The notes: generated by a model from the letters alone, not told the origin. A stretch of DNA of 64,000 nucleotides from Shimia sediminis (GCF_003990645.1 NZ_RYZK01000016.1:1-64000), one strand, 5' to 3'. Positions 9,141 to 19,260 are shown, counted from the stretch's first letter. Numbers and translations: made by a program.

Positions 9141-9167
9141 AAAGCTCCCGAGAGTGTCGGGAGCTTT
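9141..9167 (-). terminator. Intrinsic terminator after grpE
   Basis: A perfect 11-bp stem (AAAGCTCCCGA with its complement) closes a 5-base loop, and on the minus strand it is followed by TTGTTTT. It lies 24 bases past the grpE stop and so should end the hrcA-grpE transcript. Its 3' arm contains GGGAGC, the only purine-rich stretch before the TPM gene start at 9136, so it could also influence translation of that gene. Confidence 0.85.
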
Positions 9168-9190
9168 CTAACATTTTGCCGCAGGTCTGT

Positions 9191-9751
9191 TTAGCCCGGG
9201 TTTGAAGACACACCGACCTGTGCCGGGCGCAACAGGCGATCATGCAGCATGAACCCCTCGGCCGATACCTGGATGATCTCACCTGATTTCGTACCGGGGA
9301 CAGGAGCTTCGAACATCGCTTCATGCACCTGCGGGTCGAATTTGTCGCCAACTTCGGGCGCAATCACTTCGATACCATGCTTGTTAAAGGTTCCAAGCAG
9401 ACCGCGCATCGTGAGTTCGATCCCTTCGATCAGAGCGGCAGACGCCTCTCTCTGTTCGTCGGTGATCGTCTCGACTGCACGCTTCATGTTGTCGTACACC
9501 GGCAGCATATCGCGGGCCAGTTTTGATCCGCCATATTGCTCGGCATCGCGACGTGCTTTTTCGCCCCGCTTGCGCGAGTTTTCCGCGTCAGCCAGGGCGC
9601 GCATGAACTTGTCTTTGTAATCATCCCGCTCGGCGCGCAGCTCATCCAGCTCAACCGCCTCATCGGCCAGTTCATCCAGCGATTGGGCAAACTCTTCTGC
9701 CTCGGCTTCTGCGATATCGTCCAGAAATTCGTTTTCTTTCGGCTCTGCCAT
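9191..9751 (-). CDS. grpE: Nucleotide exchange factor GrpE
   Basis: A 186-residue GrpE, the ADP-release factor for DnaK. It has an acidic N-terminus, a long dimerising coiled coil (about 30-110) and the C-terminal beta domain, with the family motif around FDPQVHEAM and the ending HDRLLRPAQV. It follows hrcA with 10 bases between, so the two form an operon. dnaK and dnaJ are not in the window. The intrinsic terminator at 9141-9167 ends the transcript. Confidence 0.96.
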   Translation of the reverse strand: MAEPKENEFLDDIAEAEAEEFAQSLDELADEAVELDELRAERDDYKDKFMRALADAENSRKRGEKARRDAEQYGGSKLARDMLPVYDNMKRAVETITDEQREASAALIEGIELTMRGLLGTFNKHGIEVIAPEVGDKFDPQVHEAMFEAPVPGTKSGEIIQVSAEGFMLHDRLLRPAQVGVSSNPG

Positions 9752-9761
9752 GTCTCAACCT

Positions 9762-10826
9762 CTAACCCCGGTCTGAAATCAGCTTCCCGACCAGTTGTGC
9801 CGTGTAATCCACAATCGGCACGATCCGTCCATAGTTCAGGCGCTTGGGTCCGATGACCCCGACAGCACCCACAATCTTACGATCCGCGTTCATATATGGG
9901 GAAACCACCAAAGAGGAACCCGAAAGTGAAAAAAGTTTGTTCTCTGAGCCAATAAAAATGCGCACGCCATCGCCTTCCTCGGCCAATTCCAGGAATTCTG
10001 CGATGTCCCGCTTGCGTTCAAGGTCATCAAACAGGGTCCTGATGCGCTCCAGGTCCTCTTCTTCCTCGTCAGTCCCCAACAGATTCGACCTGCCGCGCAC
10101 AATCAAACGTTCATGTTGATCGCCCGCATCAGCCCACAGCGCGATGCCACTTTCCACCAGGTCCCGCGCCAACGAGTCGATCTCCTGACGCCGTCGCTTG
10201 ATCTCTTCGCGAATAACGGTGTGCACCTCGGACAGGGTCCGGCCCTCAATCACCGCATTCAGGAAATTTGCCGCCTCTCTCATTGAGCTGGGGGTCTGTC
10301 CGGGCGGCGGAGTAAACAGTCGGTTTTCCACGTGACCGTCTGCAAACACCAAAACCACCAGCGCACGATCCTGCGCGAGGCTGACAAACTCGATATGCTT
10401 GATCGGCGCCTCGTGCTTCGGCGCCAAAACAAGCGAAGCACCATGTGTCACACCGGACAAGGCCGATCCAACGCGATCCAGCATCCCACCTACATCTGCC
10501 GAGTTATCACCCAGCGTCGCGTCAATCTTTTGGCGATCCCCGGCATCCAGATCCGACACCTCAAGCAGACCGTCCACAAACATCCGCAACCCGATCTGGG
10601 TTGGCACACGTCCGGCGCTGACATGAGGTGAATCCAGCAGACCAAGAAACTCGAGATCCTGCATCACGTTCCGGATCGTCGCAGCACTGACGCTCTCTGA
10701 CAGCGTCCGGGTCAATGTTCGCGAACCGACCGGGTCTCCGGTTTCCAGATAGCTCTCGACCACGCGGCGGAACACCTCGCGAGAGCGGTCGTTCATTTCC
10801 TCAAGAAGGCGGGCGCTTTCAGACAT
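9762..10826 (-). CDS. hrcA: Heat-inducible transcription repressor HrcA
   Basis: A 354-residue HrcA. An N-terminal winged helix contains GSRTL and the recognition region TIRNVMQDLE. The GAF-like central domain follows, and the C-terminus has the family segment IGPKRLNYGRIVPIVDYTAQ. HrcA normally binds CIRCE operators upstream of groESL and its stability depends on GroEL. The ATG at 10826 (MSESARLL) is preceded by AAGGATTGCC and is preferred over a start 45 bases upstream. A sigma-70-type promoter lies 25 bases upstream. No CIRCE inverted repeat was seen here, so its targets are elsewhere in the genome. Confidence 0.95.
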   Translation of the reverse strand: MSESARLLEEMNDRSREVFRRVVESYLETGDPVGSRTLTRTLSESVSAATIRNVMQDLEFLGLLDSPHVSAGRVPTQIGLRMFVDGLLEVSDLDAGDRQKIDATLGDNSADVGGMLDRVGSALSGVTHGASLVLAPKHEAPIKHIEFVSLAQDRALVVLVFADGHVENRLFTPPPGQTPSSMREAANFLNAVIEGRTLSEVHTVIREEIKRRRQEIDSLARDLVESGIALWADAGDQHERLIVRGRSNLLGTDEEEEDLERIRTLFDDLERKRDIAEFLELAEEGDGVRIFIGSENKLFSLSGSSLVVSPYMNADRKIVGAVGVIGPKRLNYGRIVPIVDYTAQLVGKLISDRG

Positions 10827-10850
10827 GGCAATCCTTGTGATCCAGATGCC

Positions 10851-10878
10851 ATTAAAGTGAGCGCAGCGCAAAGGTCAA
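10851..10878 (-). promoter_or_regulatory. Sigma-70-type promoter of hrcA-grpE
   Basis: On the minus strand TTGACC (10878-10873) is followed after 16 bases by TTTAAT (10856-10851), 5 of 6 matches to each consensus hexamer. It ends 25 bases before the hrcA ATG. No CIRCE repeat and no sigma-32 match was seen here. Confidence 0.55.
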
Positions 10879-10942
10879 TCGGGGTTGCACCCGCCCCCTG
10901 CCCCCTTGTATCCCCAAAGCCAAGCAACAAAGGATTTCCGCC

Positions 10943-11656
10943 ATGCGTCCCTCGGGAAGAGAATTGAATGAAATGCGTCCTGTTTCGATTGAAACCGGGA
11001 TCACCAAGCACGCCGAAGGGTCCTGCATGATCCGCATGGGCGACACCCATGTTCTGTGCACCGCCACCATCGAAGACCGCGTGCCTCCGTTTATCAAGGG
11101 GTCCGGGTTGGGATGGGTCACCGCCGAATACGGTATGCTTCCCCGCTCCACCACCAGCCGGATGCGTCGCGAGGCAGCAGCAGGCAAGCAGGGCGGAAGA
11201 ACTGTTGAAATTCAACGGCTTATCGGACGTTCTCTGCGCGCCGGTGTGGATCGCGTTGCCCTGGGCGAGCGTCAGATCACGGTGGACTGCGATGTCATCC
11301 AGGCAGATGGCGGCACCCGTTGCGCGTCAATCACCGGCGGCTGGGTTGCCCTGCGTTTGGCCGTCAACAAGCTGATGAAGGCGGGCGATGTTCTGACCGA
11401 TCCCCTGATTTCACCCGTCGCCGCCGTGTCTTGCGGCATCTATGCTGGCCAGCCTGTGCTGGATCTGGACTATCCTGAAGACTCCGAAGCCGGAGTTGAC
11501 GGCAATTTCATCATGCTCGGTAACAAGCAAATGATCGAAGTGCAGATGTCCGCCGAGGGATCTACCTATTCCCGTGTGCAGATGAACCAGCTGATCGACC
11601 TCGCCGAACAGGGTGTCGAGGAACTGGTAACCGCACAACAGGCCGCCTGCTCATGA
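10943..11656 (+). CDS. rph: Ribonuclease PH
   Basis: A 237-residue phosphorolytic 3'-5' exoribonuclease that trims tRNA 3' ends, of full length for the family. The start [13 protein letters not shown], the substrate-binding segment around TTSRMRREA, the phosphate-site region [16 protein letters not shown] and the IQADGGTR strand are all intact. It begins 116 bases from the divergent hrcA start and opens the rph-rdgB-hemW operon. The stop overlaps the rdgB start as ATGA. Confidence 0.97.
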   Translation: MRPSGRELNEMRPVSIETGITKHAEGSCMIRMGDTHVLCTATIEDRVPPFIKGSGLGWVTAEYGMLPRSTTSRMRREAAAGKQGGRTVEIQRLIGRSLRAGVDRVALGERQITVDCDVIQADGGTRCASITGGWVALRLAVNKLMKAGDVLTDPLISPVAAVSCGIYAGQPVLDLDYPEDSEAGVDGNFIMLGNKQMIEVQMSAEGSTYSRVQMNQLIDLAEQGVEELVTAQQAACS

Positions 11657-12264
11657 CGCGTAAATTTGATGGCGACCGCCTTTTGGTCGCCACCCACAAC
11701 CAAGGCAAACTGGCTGAGATCACCGAAATTCTCGCGCCCCACGGCGTGAGCGTTGTCGGAGCCGCCCAGATGGATCTGCCCGAGCCCGAAGAAACCGAAA
11801 ACACCTTTGTCGGCAACGCCCGGATCAAGGCACATGCCGCCGCAACCGCCACCGGCTTGCCCGCGCTCGCCGATGACTCCGGTATCACCATCGACGCGCT
11901 TGGTGGCGCGCCCGGCGTCTACACGGCGGATTGGGCCGAAACCCCCAATGGCCGCGACTTCATACGCGCGATGACCCGCGCCAATGACGAACTGACTGCC
12001 GTTAACGCTGCTGATCCCCGGCTTGCTCAGTTTCGCTGCACCCTGGTCATTGCATGGCCAGACGGACACGACGAAGTTTTCGAAGGCGTCATGCCCGGCC
12101 AATTGGTCTGGCCGATCCGCGGGGCGCATGGCTTTGGCTATGATCCGATGTTTCAGCCCGACGGCTACGACATCACCTGTGCCCAGATGGATCCGGCAGA
12201 GAAAAACCAGATCAGCCATCGGGGCCGCGCCCTGAAACAGTTCGTAGCAGGCTGTTTTGGCTGA
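11653..12264 (+). CDS. rdgB: dITP/XTP pyrophosphatase
   Basis: A 203-residue Ham1/RdgB family enzyme that hydrolyses non-canonical purine triphosphates (dITP, dHapTP, XTP) to monophosphates and so keeps them out of DNA. The THNQGKLAE nucleotide loop near residue 14, the metal site ADDSG and the base-recognition GFGYDPMF segment are present. It overlaps rph by 4 bases and the hemW TTG start by 8 bases, so translation is coupled along the operon. Confidence 0.96.
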   Translation: MTRKFDGDRLLVATHNQGKLAEITEILAPHGVSVVGAAQMDLPEPEETENTFVGNARIKAHAAATATGLPALADDSGITIDALGGAPGVYTADWAETPNGRDFIRAMTRANDELTAVNAADPRLAQFRCTLVIAWPDGHDEVFEGVMPGQLVWPIRGAHGFGYDPMFQPDGYDITCAQMDPAEKNQISHRGRALKQFVAGCFG

Positions 12265-13414
12265 GGACTGGCAAAACGGGGGCTTTGGCCTCTACATCCA
12301 TTGGCCCTTTTGTCAGGCCAAATGCCCCTATTGCGACTTTAACAGTCATGTGGCCCGAGAAATCGACCAAAACCGCTGGTTCAGAGCCTATCTGAGCGAA
12401 CTTGACCGCGTCGCTGCACAAACCCCAAACCGTGTTCTAAACTCTGTCTTTTTTGGCGGCGGCACGCCCAGCCTTATGAATCCGGACATTGTCGCGGGCA
12501 TTCTTGACCGTGTGCGCAGGCTGTGGCCCACCGCCAACGACATGGAAGTCACGCTCGAGGCCAATCCCGGTTCGGTCGAGGCCGGCCGATTTGTTGGCTA
12601 TCGCGATGGCGGTGTGAATCGCATTTCGATGGGCATTCAGGCGCTGAATGACCGCGATCTACAGCGTTTGGGTCGCATTCACTCCGTGTCCGAGGCCAAA
12701 CAGGCGTTTGACGTCGCCCGGAAAACCTTTGACCGGGTGAGCTTTGACCTGATTTATGCGCGCCAGGATCAATCCATCGAAGATTGGCGGCACGAATTGA
12801 CCGAAGCCACGCAAATGGCCGTGGATCATCTTTCGCTCTATCAGCTGACAATCGAAGACGGCACCGCCTTTGGCGACCGCTACGCACTCGGGAAACTGCA
12901 CGGTCTGCCCGAAGATGATCTCGCGGCGGATATGTATGAAGAGACCCAGGACATCTGTGCAAAAGCCGGTTTTCTACCCTACGAAGTCTCGAATTACGCC
13001 GGAATAGGCTCTGAATCCCGACACAATCAGATTTACTGGCGGTACGGGGATTACGCCGGAATTGGCCCCGGCGCGCATGCCCGCATGACCCTGAACGGTG
13101 TCCGCCACGCCGTTGAGACCTGGCGAAACCCCACCAAGTGGCTGGAATGCGCCGAAGCAGGCAATGGCGACAGCCTGCGTGAGCCTATTGATCGCGACGG
13201 TGAGGTTGCCGAATTCTTGTTGATGGGCCTGCGTTTGACGGATGGAATTGATCTGACTCGTTACCAGACCCTGGCCGGAAAGACCCTGGAGCATGACAGA
13301 GTTGATGCACTGCGTGAGCTTGGCTTAATTTCCATTTCAGATCAAAGGCTTGCGGTTCTTCCCAAAGGTCGTATGGTTTTGAACTCGGTCATTTCGGAAC
13401 TTTTGAGGGACTAG
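12257..13414 (+). CDS. hemW: HemW, heme chaperone of the radical SAM superfamily
   Basis: A 385-residue radical SAM protein with the cluster motif C19-x3-C23-x2-C26 (PFCQAKCPYC). GGGTPSLM and the HemW-specific HNQIYW motif near residue 256 are present, followed by a full-length C-terminal HemN domain. HemW delivers heme to respiratory enzymes and is often mis-annotated as coproporphyrinogen dehydrogenase (HemN), which has a different cysteine pattern. The start is a TTG inside the rdgB end; no better ATG lies near the conserved N-terminus. Confidence 0.92.
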   Translation: MAEDWQNGGFGLYIHWPFCQAKCPYCDFNSHVAREIDQNRWFRAYLSELDRVAAQTPNRVLNSVFFGGGTPSLMNPDIVAGILDRVRRLWPTANDMEVTLEANPGSVEAGRFVGYRDGGVNRISMGIQALNDRDLQRLGRIHSVSEAKQAFDVARKTFDRVSFDLIYARQDQSIEDWRHELTEATQMAVDHLSLYQLTIEDGTAFGDRYALGKLHGLPEDDLAADMYEETQDICAKAGFLPYEVSNYAGIGSESRHNQIYWRYGDYAGIGPGAHARMTLNGVRHAVETWRNPTKWLECAEAGNGDSLREPIDRDGEVAEFLLMGLRLTDGIDLTRYQTLAGKTLEHDRVDALRELGLISISDQRLAVLPKGRMVLNSVISELLRD

Positions 13415-13416
13415 GA

Positions 13417-13770
13417 ATGCGCTTTATCTGGGCAACTTTGGGACTCGTTTGCATTGCTCTGGCATTGATTGGCGTCGTGCTTCCCTTGTTGCCAACGGTT
13501 CCATTCCTTTTGCTCGCCGCGTTCTTTTTCGCCCGTTCGTCAGAAAGACTTCATAACTGGCTGCTATCTCACCCGAAACTGGGCCCACCCATAGAGGATT
13601 GGCAAACCCGTGGCGCCATCAATCCCGGCGCCAAACGCATCGCAACGCTTTCTATTGTCGTGGTTTTTGGAATTTCACTGGCAATCGGGCTCAAAACGTC
13701 CCTCTTGCTCATTCAGGCCGTCGTTCTGGGCTGTGTTTTGCTCTTTATCTGGACACGACCTAACTGGTAG
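13417..13770 (+). CDS. YbaN family (DUF454) inner-membrane protein
   Basis: A 117-residue membrane protein with two N-terminal helices joined by the VVLPLLPTVPFLLLAA motif. The FFFARSS and HPKLGPPI segments are typical of DUF454, and two C-terminal helices follow. Function unknown. It starts 2 bases after the hemW stop. Its 3' end overlaps the convergent parB end by 11 bases. Confidence 0.85.
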   Translation: MRFIWATLGLVCIALALIGVVLPLLPTVPFLLLAAFFFARSSERLHNWLLSHPKLGPPIEDWQTRGAINPGAKRIATLSIVVVFGISLAIGLKTSLLLIQAVVLGCVLLFIWTRPNW

Positions 13771-14650
13771 CCGACAAAATCCTGCAAATCTCATCCAGTT
13801 GGTCCAAAGACGCGTATTTGATCGTCACCTGACCCGCTTCTCCACCTGGCTTGTGATCAATCATCACCTTCATGCCAAGATTCGCAGACAGATCGCCCTC
13901 CAGGGCTGCAGTATCCGCATCCTTTTTGGGTTTTGGGGCAGACTTGGCAGGCGCCGCAGAAGACACGGGCCGTTTCGCCAATGCCTCGGTCTGGCGCACG
14001 GAAAGACCTGATTTCACGACCTTTTTCGCCAGGCCGCTCGGGTCCTCTGATGTAATCAGTGCGCGCGCGTGACCGGCGGTCAGGTCGCCTTGCTTGAGCA
14101 TGCTCTGCACATCGTCCGGCAACTGCAAAAGCCGGATCAGGTTTGCAATGTGGCTCCGACTTTTGCCCAACGCTTCAGACAGCTTCTCCTGTGTGTGCCC
14201 GAATTTGTCCATAAGCGCGCGATAACCCGCAGCTTCTTCTACCGGGTTCAAATCGGCGCGCTGGATGTTCTCGATGATCGCGATTTCCAGCACTTCGGTG
14301 TCATTGTACTCTCTGACAACCACCGGAAGCTCATGCAGTTGCGCCATTTGCGACGCACGCCACCGGCGTTCACCCGCGACAATCTCATAAGTACCGTCCG
14401 CCTGCGCCCGCACGATCAGGGGCTGAATGACACCCTTTTCGCGAATAGACGCGGCCAGCTCTTCAAGTTGGTCCTGAGTAAAGTCGCGCCGCGGTTGCTC
14501 GGGATTTGGCTTGATCTTTTCGATCGGCACCATCAGGTCCGCATTGCGGGGCGCTTCCGTGCTTGCCGGCACCTGATCTTCGGTAACATCCGCCATAAGC
14601 GCCGAAAGCCCCCGGCCCAAACCACGGTTCTTTGTTTTCTTGGCTGCCAT
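13760..14650 (-). CDS. parB: Chromosome partitioning protein ParB
   Basis: A 296-residue chromosomal ParB. It has a basic N-terminus with the GLGRGLSAL ParA-contact motif, the CTP-binding GERRWRAS box near residue 92, a helix-turn-helix (TQEKLSEALGKSRSHIANLI) and a C-terminal dimerisation domain. It loads at parS and slides as a CTP clamp; two perfect parS sites lie 1.4 and 3.3 kb away at 16037 and 17942. It is cotranscribed with parA (11 bases between), rsmG and mnmG. Confidence 0.97.
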   Translation of the reverse strand: MAAKKTKNRGLGRGLSALMADVTEDQVPASTEAPRNADLMVPIEKIKPNPEQPRRDFTQDQLEELAASIREKGVIQPLIVRAQADGTYEIVAGERRWRASQMAQLHELPVVVREYNDTEVLEIAIIENIQRADLNPVEEAAGYRALMDKFGHTQEKLSEALGKSRSHIANLIRLLQLPDDVQSMLKQGDLTAGHARALITSEDPSGLAKKVVKSGLSVRQTEALAKRPVSSAAPAKSAPKPKKDADTAALEGDLSANLGMKVMIDHKPGGEAGQVTIKYASLDQLDEICRILSATS

Positions 14651-14661
14651 GGTTTTTCCTC

Positions 14662-15471
14662 TTACGCCGCAATTTTCATATGTTTAGCAAGCACTTCCCG
14701 CGCCAGTGCGCGATAGGCTTCCGCGCCCTTGGACAAAGGATCATAGTCCAGAACCGGCAACGCATAAGATGGCGCCTCGGACACACGCACATTGCGCGGG
14801 ATCTTGGTTTCAAACACCAGATCACCCAAATTGTCGCGCGCATCCTGCTCAACCTGCTGAGAAAGGTTGTTCCGAGCGTCATACATCGTCAGAACCACCC
14901 CCTCGATCCGCAGGTTGGGATTGGCGGTCTGGCGCACTTCGCGAACTGTCAGCATCAATTGTGACAGACCCTCCAACGCAAAAAACTCACTTTGCAGCGG
15001 AATTAGCACCGAGTGCGCCGCAATCATCGCATTGACCGTCAACAGGTTCAGCGATGGCGGACAGTCAATCAGGATATAGTCCCAACCATAGGCGTCCATC
15101 GCGGTCTGGCGCAGGGCATCATGCAAAAGAAAGCTGCGTTTTTCGTTTGAAATCAGCTCAATATCCGCTGAGCTGAGGTCCACCGTCGCTGGAATGATCG
15201 ACATTCCCTCTTTCTCGGTGGCAAGGATAACATCGCCAAGCTCGGCGTCATCCAGCAAAAGATCATAGGTTGTCAGCACGCGATCTTCGACATCAATCCC
15301 CAACCCGGTCGAGGCATTGCCCTGCGGATCGAGATCTACAACCAAAACGCGCGAGCCTGCTTCGACCAGCGCCGCCGCGAGGTTAATCGCCGTAGTGGTT
15401 TTGCCAACGCCGCCCTTTTGGTTGGCGACAGCTATGATTTTTGGGCCTTTCGGACGAGTTGGGTCAGACAC
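14662..15471 (-). CDS. parA: Chromosome partitioning ATPase ParA/Soj
   Basis: A 269-residue ParA with the deviant Walker A motif KGGVGKTT near residue 20, the switch DLDPQGNAST and the DCPPSLNLL box. It works with ParB to move replicated origins and may regulate DnaA, as Soj does in other bacteria. Its start overlaps the rsmG stop by 8 bases. The parA-parB-parS set lies 6 kb from the proposed origin. Confidence 0.97.
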   Translation of the reverse strand: MSDPTRPKGPKIIAVANQKGGVGKTTTAINLAAALVEAGSRVLVVDLDPQGNASTGLGIDVEDRVLTTYDLLLDDAELGDVILATEKEGMSIIPATVDLSSADIELISNEKRSFLLHDALRQTAMDAYGWDYILIDCPPSLNLLTVNAMIAAHSVLIPLQSEFFALEGLSQLMLTVREVRQTANPNLRIEGVVLTMYDARNNLSQQVEQDARDNLGDLVFETKIPRNVRVSEAPSYALPVLDYDPLSKGAEAYRALAREVLAKHMKIAA

Positions 15472-16090
15472 GCCTGAGATCCTTGACTTTGAGGATGACG
15501 GAATTGGGCTCAGTTTTACTTGTAATCACCTCATGGGTGAATGACCACGATTCCTGCGCGGTCCTGAGTTCTTTTTCCCAGGTGACGCCTTTGGGAAACA
15601 GCATGGTGCCGCCATCCTTCAGGTGCCGCTCAGCAAAAGAAAACAACAGTCCCAGGTCCGCCAGCGCCCGCGCGGACAAAACATCGGCATTCTGAGGTTC
15701 CGCGACCTCAATCCTCTTGGCCAAGACCTCTGCTGGAACCCCCGTTTCCCGCAAAACTGTACGCAAAAACGCGCATTTTCTCTGATCACTTTCAATCAGG
15801 GTTGTGGACGTCGGAGATCCCATCTCGGCTGCCAGCACCGCCACAACCAACCCCGGAAACCCACCTCCACTGCCTATATCCACCCACTTTCCGACTGGCT
15901 GCTCGGCCAAACCGTGGATTTGCGCGGAATCTAGAATGTGGCGGCTCCAAACCTGATCCAGGGTCGTCTTGGAAACCAGATTGATCCTGGGATTCCACTT
16001 TTTGAGCAACTCGACCAACAGCCTTAGGCGCTCAGATGTTTCACGTGAAACATTGAGAGCAGCAAGAACTTCGCTCTCGGTATGCGTCAC
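15464..16090 (-). CDS. rsmG: 16S rRNA (guanine-527-N7) methyltransferase RsmG
   Basis: A 208-residue SAM-dependent methyltransferase that methylates G527 of 16S rRNA; its loss gives low-level streptomycin resistance. The SAM motif [10 protein letters not shown] near residue 72, the NLVSK segment and the ARAL motif are present. Codons near its 5' end (residues 13-18) carry a perfect parS site at 16037-16052. It overlaps the mnmG stop by 4 bases and parA by 8. Confidence 0.96.
   Translation of the reverse strand: MTHTESEVLAALNVSRETSERLRLLVELLKKWNPRINLVSKTTLDQVWSRHILDSAQIHGLAEQPVGKWVDIGSGGGFPGLVVAVLAAEMGSPTSTTLIESDQRKCAFLRTVLRETGVPAEVLAKRIEVAEPQNADVLSARALADLGLLFSFAERHLKDGGTMLFPKGVTWEKELRTAQESWSFTHEVITSKTEPNSVILKVKDLRRV
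16037..16052. promoter_or_regulatory. parS centromere site 1
   Basis: TGTTTCACGTGAAACA, a perfect 16-bp palindrome identical to the conserved bacterial parS consensus, lies inside rsmG and encodes an NVSRET stretch. ParB, encoded 1.4 kb away, should load here. Confidence 0.95.
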
Positions 16091-17949
16091 GCCGATTTCT
16101 CCTGACGGACCCGGCGGAGTTTCGCCAGGATAAGAGTCAGCGCCGCAGGCGTAATCCCGTCTATCCGACCAGCCTGATCCAGGTTTGACGGCCGGGCCTG
16201 CTCGAGTTTTGCCTTTAGCTCATTCGACAGACCATTAACGCCCGAATAGTCGAAATCTGATGGAATTCGTTGATTTGCGTCGCGCTGCATCGCCTCGACA
16301 TCCCGCATCTGCCGCGCAACATAGTTGGCGTATAGCGCGTCCTTAGTCAGCTGCTCGCGCGCCACATCTGCAACCTCTTCCAGCTCTGGATTAAGCGGAA
16401 GAAGGTCATCAAATTCAACATCTGGAAAGGCAAGTAGCTGAAATCCCGTTCTTTTCTTTCCATCTTGATTCACCGTTATCCCGGCAGCCTTGAGCTGGGT
16501 GGGCGTGCTAATGGTATTTTCAAGCAGGGTCCGGCCATGTTCCAACAGCTCGGATTTCTCTGAAAACGCACGAAGCCGCTCTTCTCCGACAAGTCCCAGA
16601 TCAACCCCAACCGGGGTAAGCCGCTGATCAGCATTATCAGCCCGCAAGGAAAGCCGGAACTCCGCCCGCGAGGTAAACATGCGATAGGGCTCTGTCACGC
16701 CGCGGGTGACAAGATCATCAATCATGACACCGATGTAGCTGTCCGCGCGCCCAAAATGGTGCGGTGCCTCGTTTCTGGCGTAGCGCGCCGCGTTCAGACC
16801 AGCGACAAGGCCCTGCGCCGCAGCCTCTTCGTAGCCCGTGGTGCCATTGATCTGCCCGGCAAAATACAGACCGGGCACAGTTTTTACTCCCAGAGACGAC
16901 TCCAGAGCCCTTGGATCGATATAGTCATATTCGATCGCATACCCCGGCTGGAGGATTTCCACATCCTCCAATCCCTCAATCGACCGCACGTAATCCTCTT
17001 GGACATCCACGGGCAAGGACGTCGAAATGCCATTGGGATAGACGGTGTCATCCTCCAGCCCCTCAGGCTCCAGAAACACCTGGTGCGAGGTTTTGTCAGC
17101 AAAGCGAACGATTTTGTCCTCAATAGACGGGCAATATCGCGGGCCAATGCCATCAATATGCCCACCATACATGGCCGAGCGTCCCAGATTCTCGCGAATA
17201 ATCTCGTGTGTTCGTTCGTTCGTATGGGTAATGCCGCAGGCAATCTGCCGGGCAAAAGGAGCTGTATTCAGGAATGAAAACATCACCGGTTCCTCATCAC
17301 CCGGCTGAGACCCCAAAATATCCCACTTGATGGTCTTGCCGTTCAACCTCGGAGGTGTGCCCGTCTTTAGCCGCCCCAAAGGCAGGTCAAAACTGTCAAT
17401 GCGCTCCGCCAGCTTGATCGACGGATCGTCTCCCATACGGCCGCCGGGGTGCGAAACATCTCCAATGTGAATGACCCCGCGCAGGAATGTCCCCGTGGTC
17501 AGAACAACCGCAGCCGACCTGATTTCGGAGCCATCCGCCAAAACAACCCCGCAAACCTGACCCTTCTCCATGCAAAAGTCCGCGACTTCGCCTTCAATGA
17601 CCTCCAAACCCTGTGTATTCAGGATCTCGGCCTGCATGGTTTCGCGGTAGATTTTGCGATCCGCCTGCGCCCGAGGCCCCTGTACAGCGGGCCCTTTTCG
17701 CCGATTCAACAGCCGGAACTGAATCCCCGCCTGATCGGCAACGCGCCCCATCAGGCCGTCAAGCGCGTCGATCTCTCGAACCAGATGCCCTTTGCCCAAC
17801 CCTCCGATGGCCGGGTTACAAGACATCACACCAATGCCCGAAGACTTCAGCGTTACAAGGGCCGTGCGTGCACCCGCCCTGGCCGCCGCGTGCGCTGCGT
17901 CCGCTCCGGCATGCCCGCCGCCGACAACGATGACATCAAAATGTTTCAC
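16087..17949 (-). CDS. mnmG: tRNA uridine 5-carboxymethylaminomethyl modification enzyme MnmG (GidA)
   Basis: About 620 residues. The FAD-binding motif GGGHAG lies close to the N-terminus, with MSCNPAIGG and the C-terminal domain contacting MnmE and tRNA. With MnmE it installs the carboxymethylaminomethyl group on U34. Two GTG starts are possible. The one at 17958 overlaps the Shine-Dalgarno GGAG itself, whereas the one at 17949 lies 8 bases behind AAGGAG, so 17949 is preferred ([12 protein letters not shown]). The first codons coincide with the second parS site. The gene follows mnmE by a few bases. Confidence 0.95.
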   Translation of the reverse strand: MKHFDVIVVGGGHAGADAAHAAARAGARTALVTLKSSGIGVMSCNPAIGGLGKGHLVREIDALDGLMGRVADQAGIQFRLLNRRKGPAVQGPRAQADRKIYRETMQAEILNTQGLEVIEGEVADFCMEKGQVCGVVLADGSEIRSAAVVLTTGTFLRGVIHIGDVSHPGGRMGDDPSIKLAERIDSFDLPLGRLKTGTPPRLNGKTIKWDILGSQPGDEEPVMFSFLNTAPFARQIACGITHTNERTHEIIRENLGRSAMYGGHIDGIGPRYCPSIEDKIVRFADKTSHQVFLEPEGLEDDTVYPNGISTSLPVDVQEDYVRSIEGLEDVEILQPGYAIEYDYIDPRALESSLGVKTVPGLYFAGQINGTTGYEEAAAQGLVAGLNAARYARNEAPHHFGRADSYIGVMIDDLVTRGVTEPYRMFTSRAEFRLSLRADNADQRLTPVGVDLGLVGEERLRAFSEKSELLEHGRTLLENTISTPTQLKAAGITVNQDGKKRTGFQLLAFPDVEFDDLLPLNPELEEVADVAREQLTKDALYANYVARQMRDVEAMQRDANQRIPSDFDYSGVNGLSNELKAKLEQARPSNLDQAGRIDGITPAALTLILAKLRRVRQEKSA

Positions 17950-17957
17950 GTGAAACA
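17942..17957. promoter_or_regulatory. parS centromere site 2
   Basis: TGTTTCACGTGAAACA, a second perfect parS palindrome, overlaps the alternative GTG starts of mnmG and lies between the mnmE stop and the MnmG coding region. ParB bound here could affect mnmG transcription or translation initiation. Confidence 0.95.
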
Positions 17958-17961
17958 CTCC

Positions 17962-19260
17962 TTACTTGCCGATGCAAAAGCTCGAAAAGATTTCATCCAA
18001 AAGGTTTTCGACATCTACGCGACCGACAATGGAATCCAAAGCCCGAATTGCGCTGCGCAGCTCTTCTGCCGCGATCTCGTAGTGATCCGGACCCAGCGCA
18101 AGCACAGCATGCGTCGCATTCAAACCGTCCGAAGCACGGTTCATTGCCACCCTGTGCCGCTCCCGCGTCGCGATACCAGAGCGCGCCGCCTGATCCGACA
18201 GCTGCTCAGTGATGTCGCGAACCAGCTGACCCACACCCTGCCCTGTCTTGCCAGAAATGGCATCCTGCGCATCCTCCAGCATATCCCCCTTGGCGGCGCG
18301 CACAATGTCGCCCGGCCGTGGGTCAAAGTCAGGGTGTTGCCCCTTTTCGATCAGGAACACACGCAAATCCGCGGCATCGGCGCGCTGCTTTGCCCGCTCA
18401 ATCCCGATACCTTCGACGTGATCTTCGGTTTCCCGCAGTCCCGCCGTATCTAGCAGGGTCACAGGCAGGCCATTCAGGTCCATACGAACCTCGATCACAT
18501 CGCGGGTCGTGCCGGCATACTCCGACGTTATCGCCGCCTCGCGCCCCGCCAAGGCATTGAGAAGTGTTGATTTTCCGACATTCGGCGCGCCCAGGATAGC
18601 CACCTCAAACCCTGTGCGAATGCGCTCTGCCGTCTCAACGCCTGTGATCTCTCGCTCCAGCTCTGTGCGCACATGGGCCAAGAGTTCCTGAACCTCCGGC
18701 GTCACATCAACCGGCACCTCTTCGTCAGCAAAATCGATGGTTGCCTCTAGCAAGGCCGCAGCTCGGATCAGCTTGTCCCGCCATCCTCCTGCGAGATCCC
18801 CCAAATCACCAGAAAGCACCCGCAGGGCCTGCCGTCGCTGCGCCTCGGTTTCGGCATCGATCAAGTCAGCCAACCCCTCGACCTGCGCCAGATCCAGGCA
18901 CCCGTTCTCCAGCGCGCGTCGGGTAAACTCTCCGGCTGCGGCAAGCCGCAGACCGTCGATATCCGACAACACCCGCAGCACCGCGTTGACCACCGCAACC
19001 GAGCCATGCAGGTGCAGTTCAATCACGCTTTCGCCGGTAAAGCTGTTTTTCTCAGGAAAATACAGCACCAACGCCTGGTCCAGCCGCCGCCCCTCATGAT
19101 CCCTCAGAACCTTCAGCGTCGCGATGCGCGGTTCTGGCAATGCTCCGAACAGCACCTCGCCCGCCGCGCCCACCAGCGAACCAGACACGCGAATGACAGC
19201 GACCCCCGCTTTACCGGGGGCCGTGGCCAGCGCAAAAATCGTGTCAGGCACATAGGCCAT
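17962..19260 (-). CDS. mnmE: tRNA modification GTPase MnmE (TrmE)
   Basis: A 432-residue protein with an N-terminal formyl-THF-binding domain, helical domain and embedded G domain (G1 GAPNVGKS near 226, DTAGLRE switch). It ends with the catalytic C-terminal motif FCIGK. With MnmG it modifies U34 of several tRNAs. The rho stop is 10 bases upstream, so the leftward block may be read from rho through parB. Its length is slightly below the 450-455 typical of enterobacteria, but all domains are present. Confidence 0.96.
   Translation of the reverse strand: MAYVPDTIFALATAPGKAGVAVIRVSGSLVGAAGEVLFGALPEPRIATLKVLRDHEGRRLDQALVLYFPEKNSFTGESVIELHLHGSVAVVNAVLRVLSDIDGLRLAAAGEFTRRALENGCLDLAQVEGLADLIDAETEAQRRQALRVLSGDLGDLAGGWRDKLIRAAALLEATIDFADEEVPVDVTPEVQELLAHVRTELEREITGVETAERIRTGFEVAILGAPNVGKSTLLNALAGREAAITSEYAGTTRDVIEVRMDLNGLPVTLLDTAGLRETEDHVEGIGIERAKQRADAADLRVFLIEKGQHPDFDPRPGDIVRAAKGDMLEDAQDAISGKTGQGVGQLVRDITEQLSDQAARSGIATRERHRVAMNRASDGLNATHAVLALGPDHYEIAAEELRSAIRALDSIVGRVDVENLLDEIFSSFCIGK

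Noticed and set aside
10827-10942. CIRCE operator upstream of hrcA
   Set aside because: No TTAGCACTC-N9-GAGTGCTAA-like repeat was found in the intergenic region.
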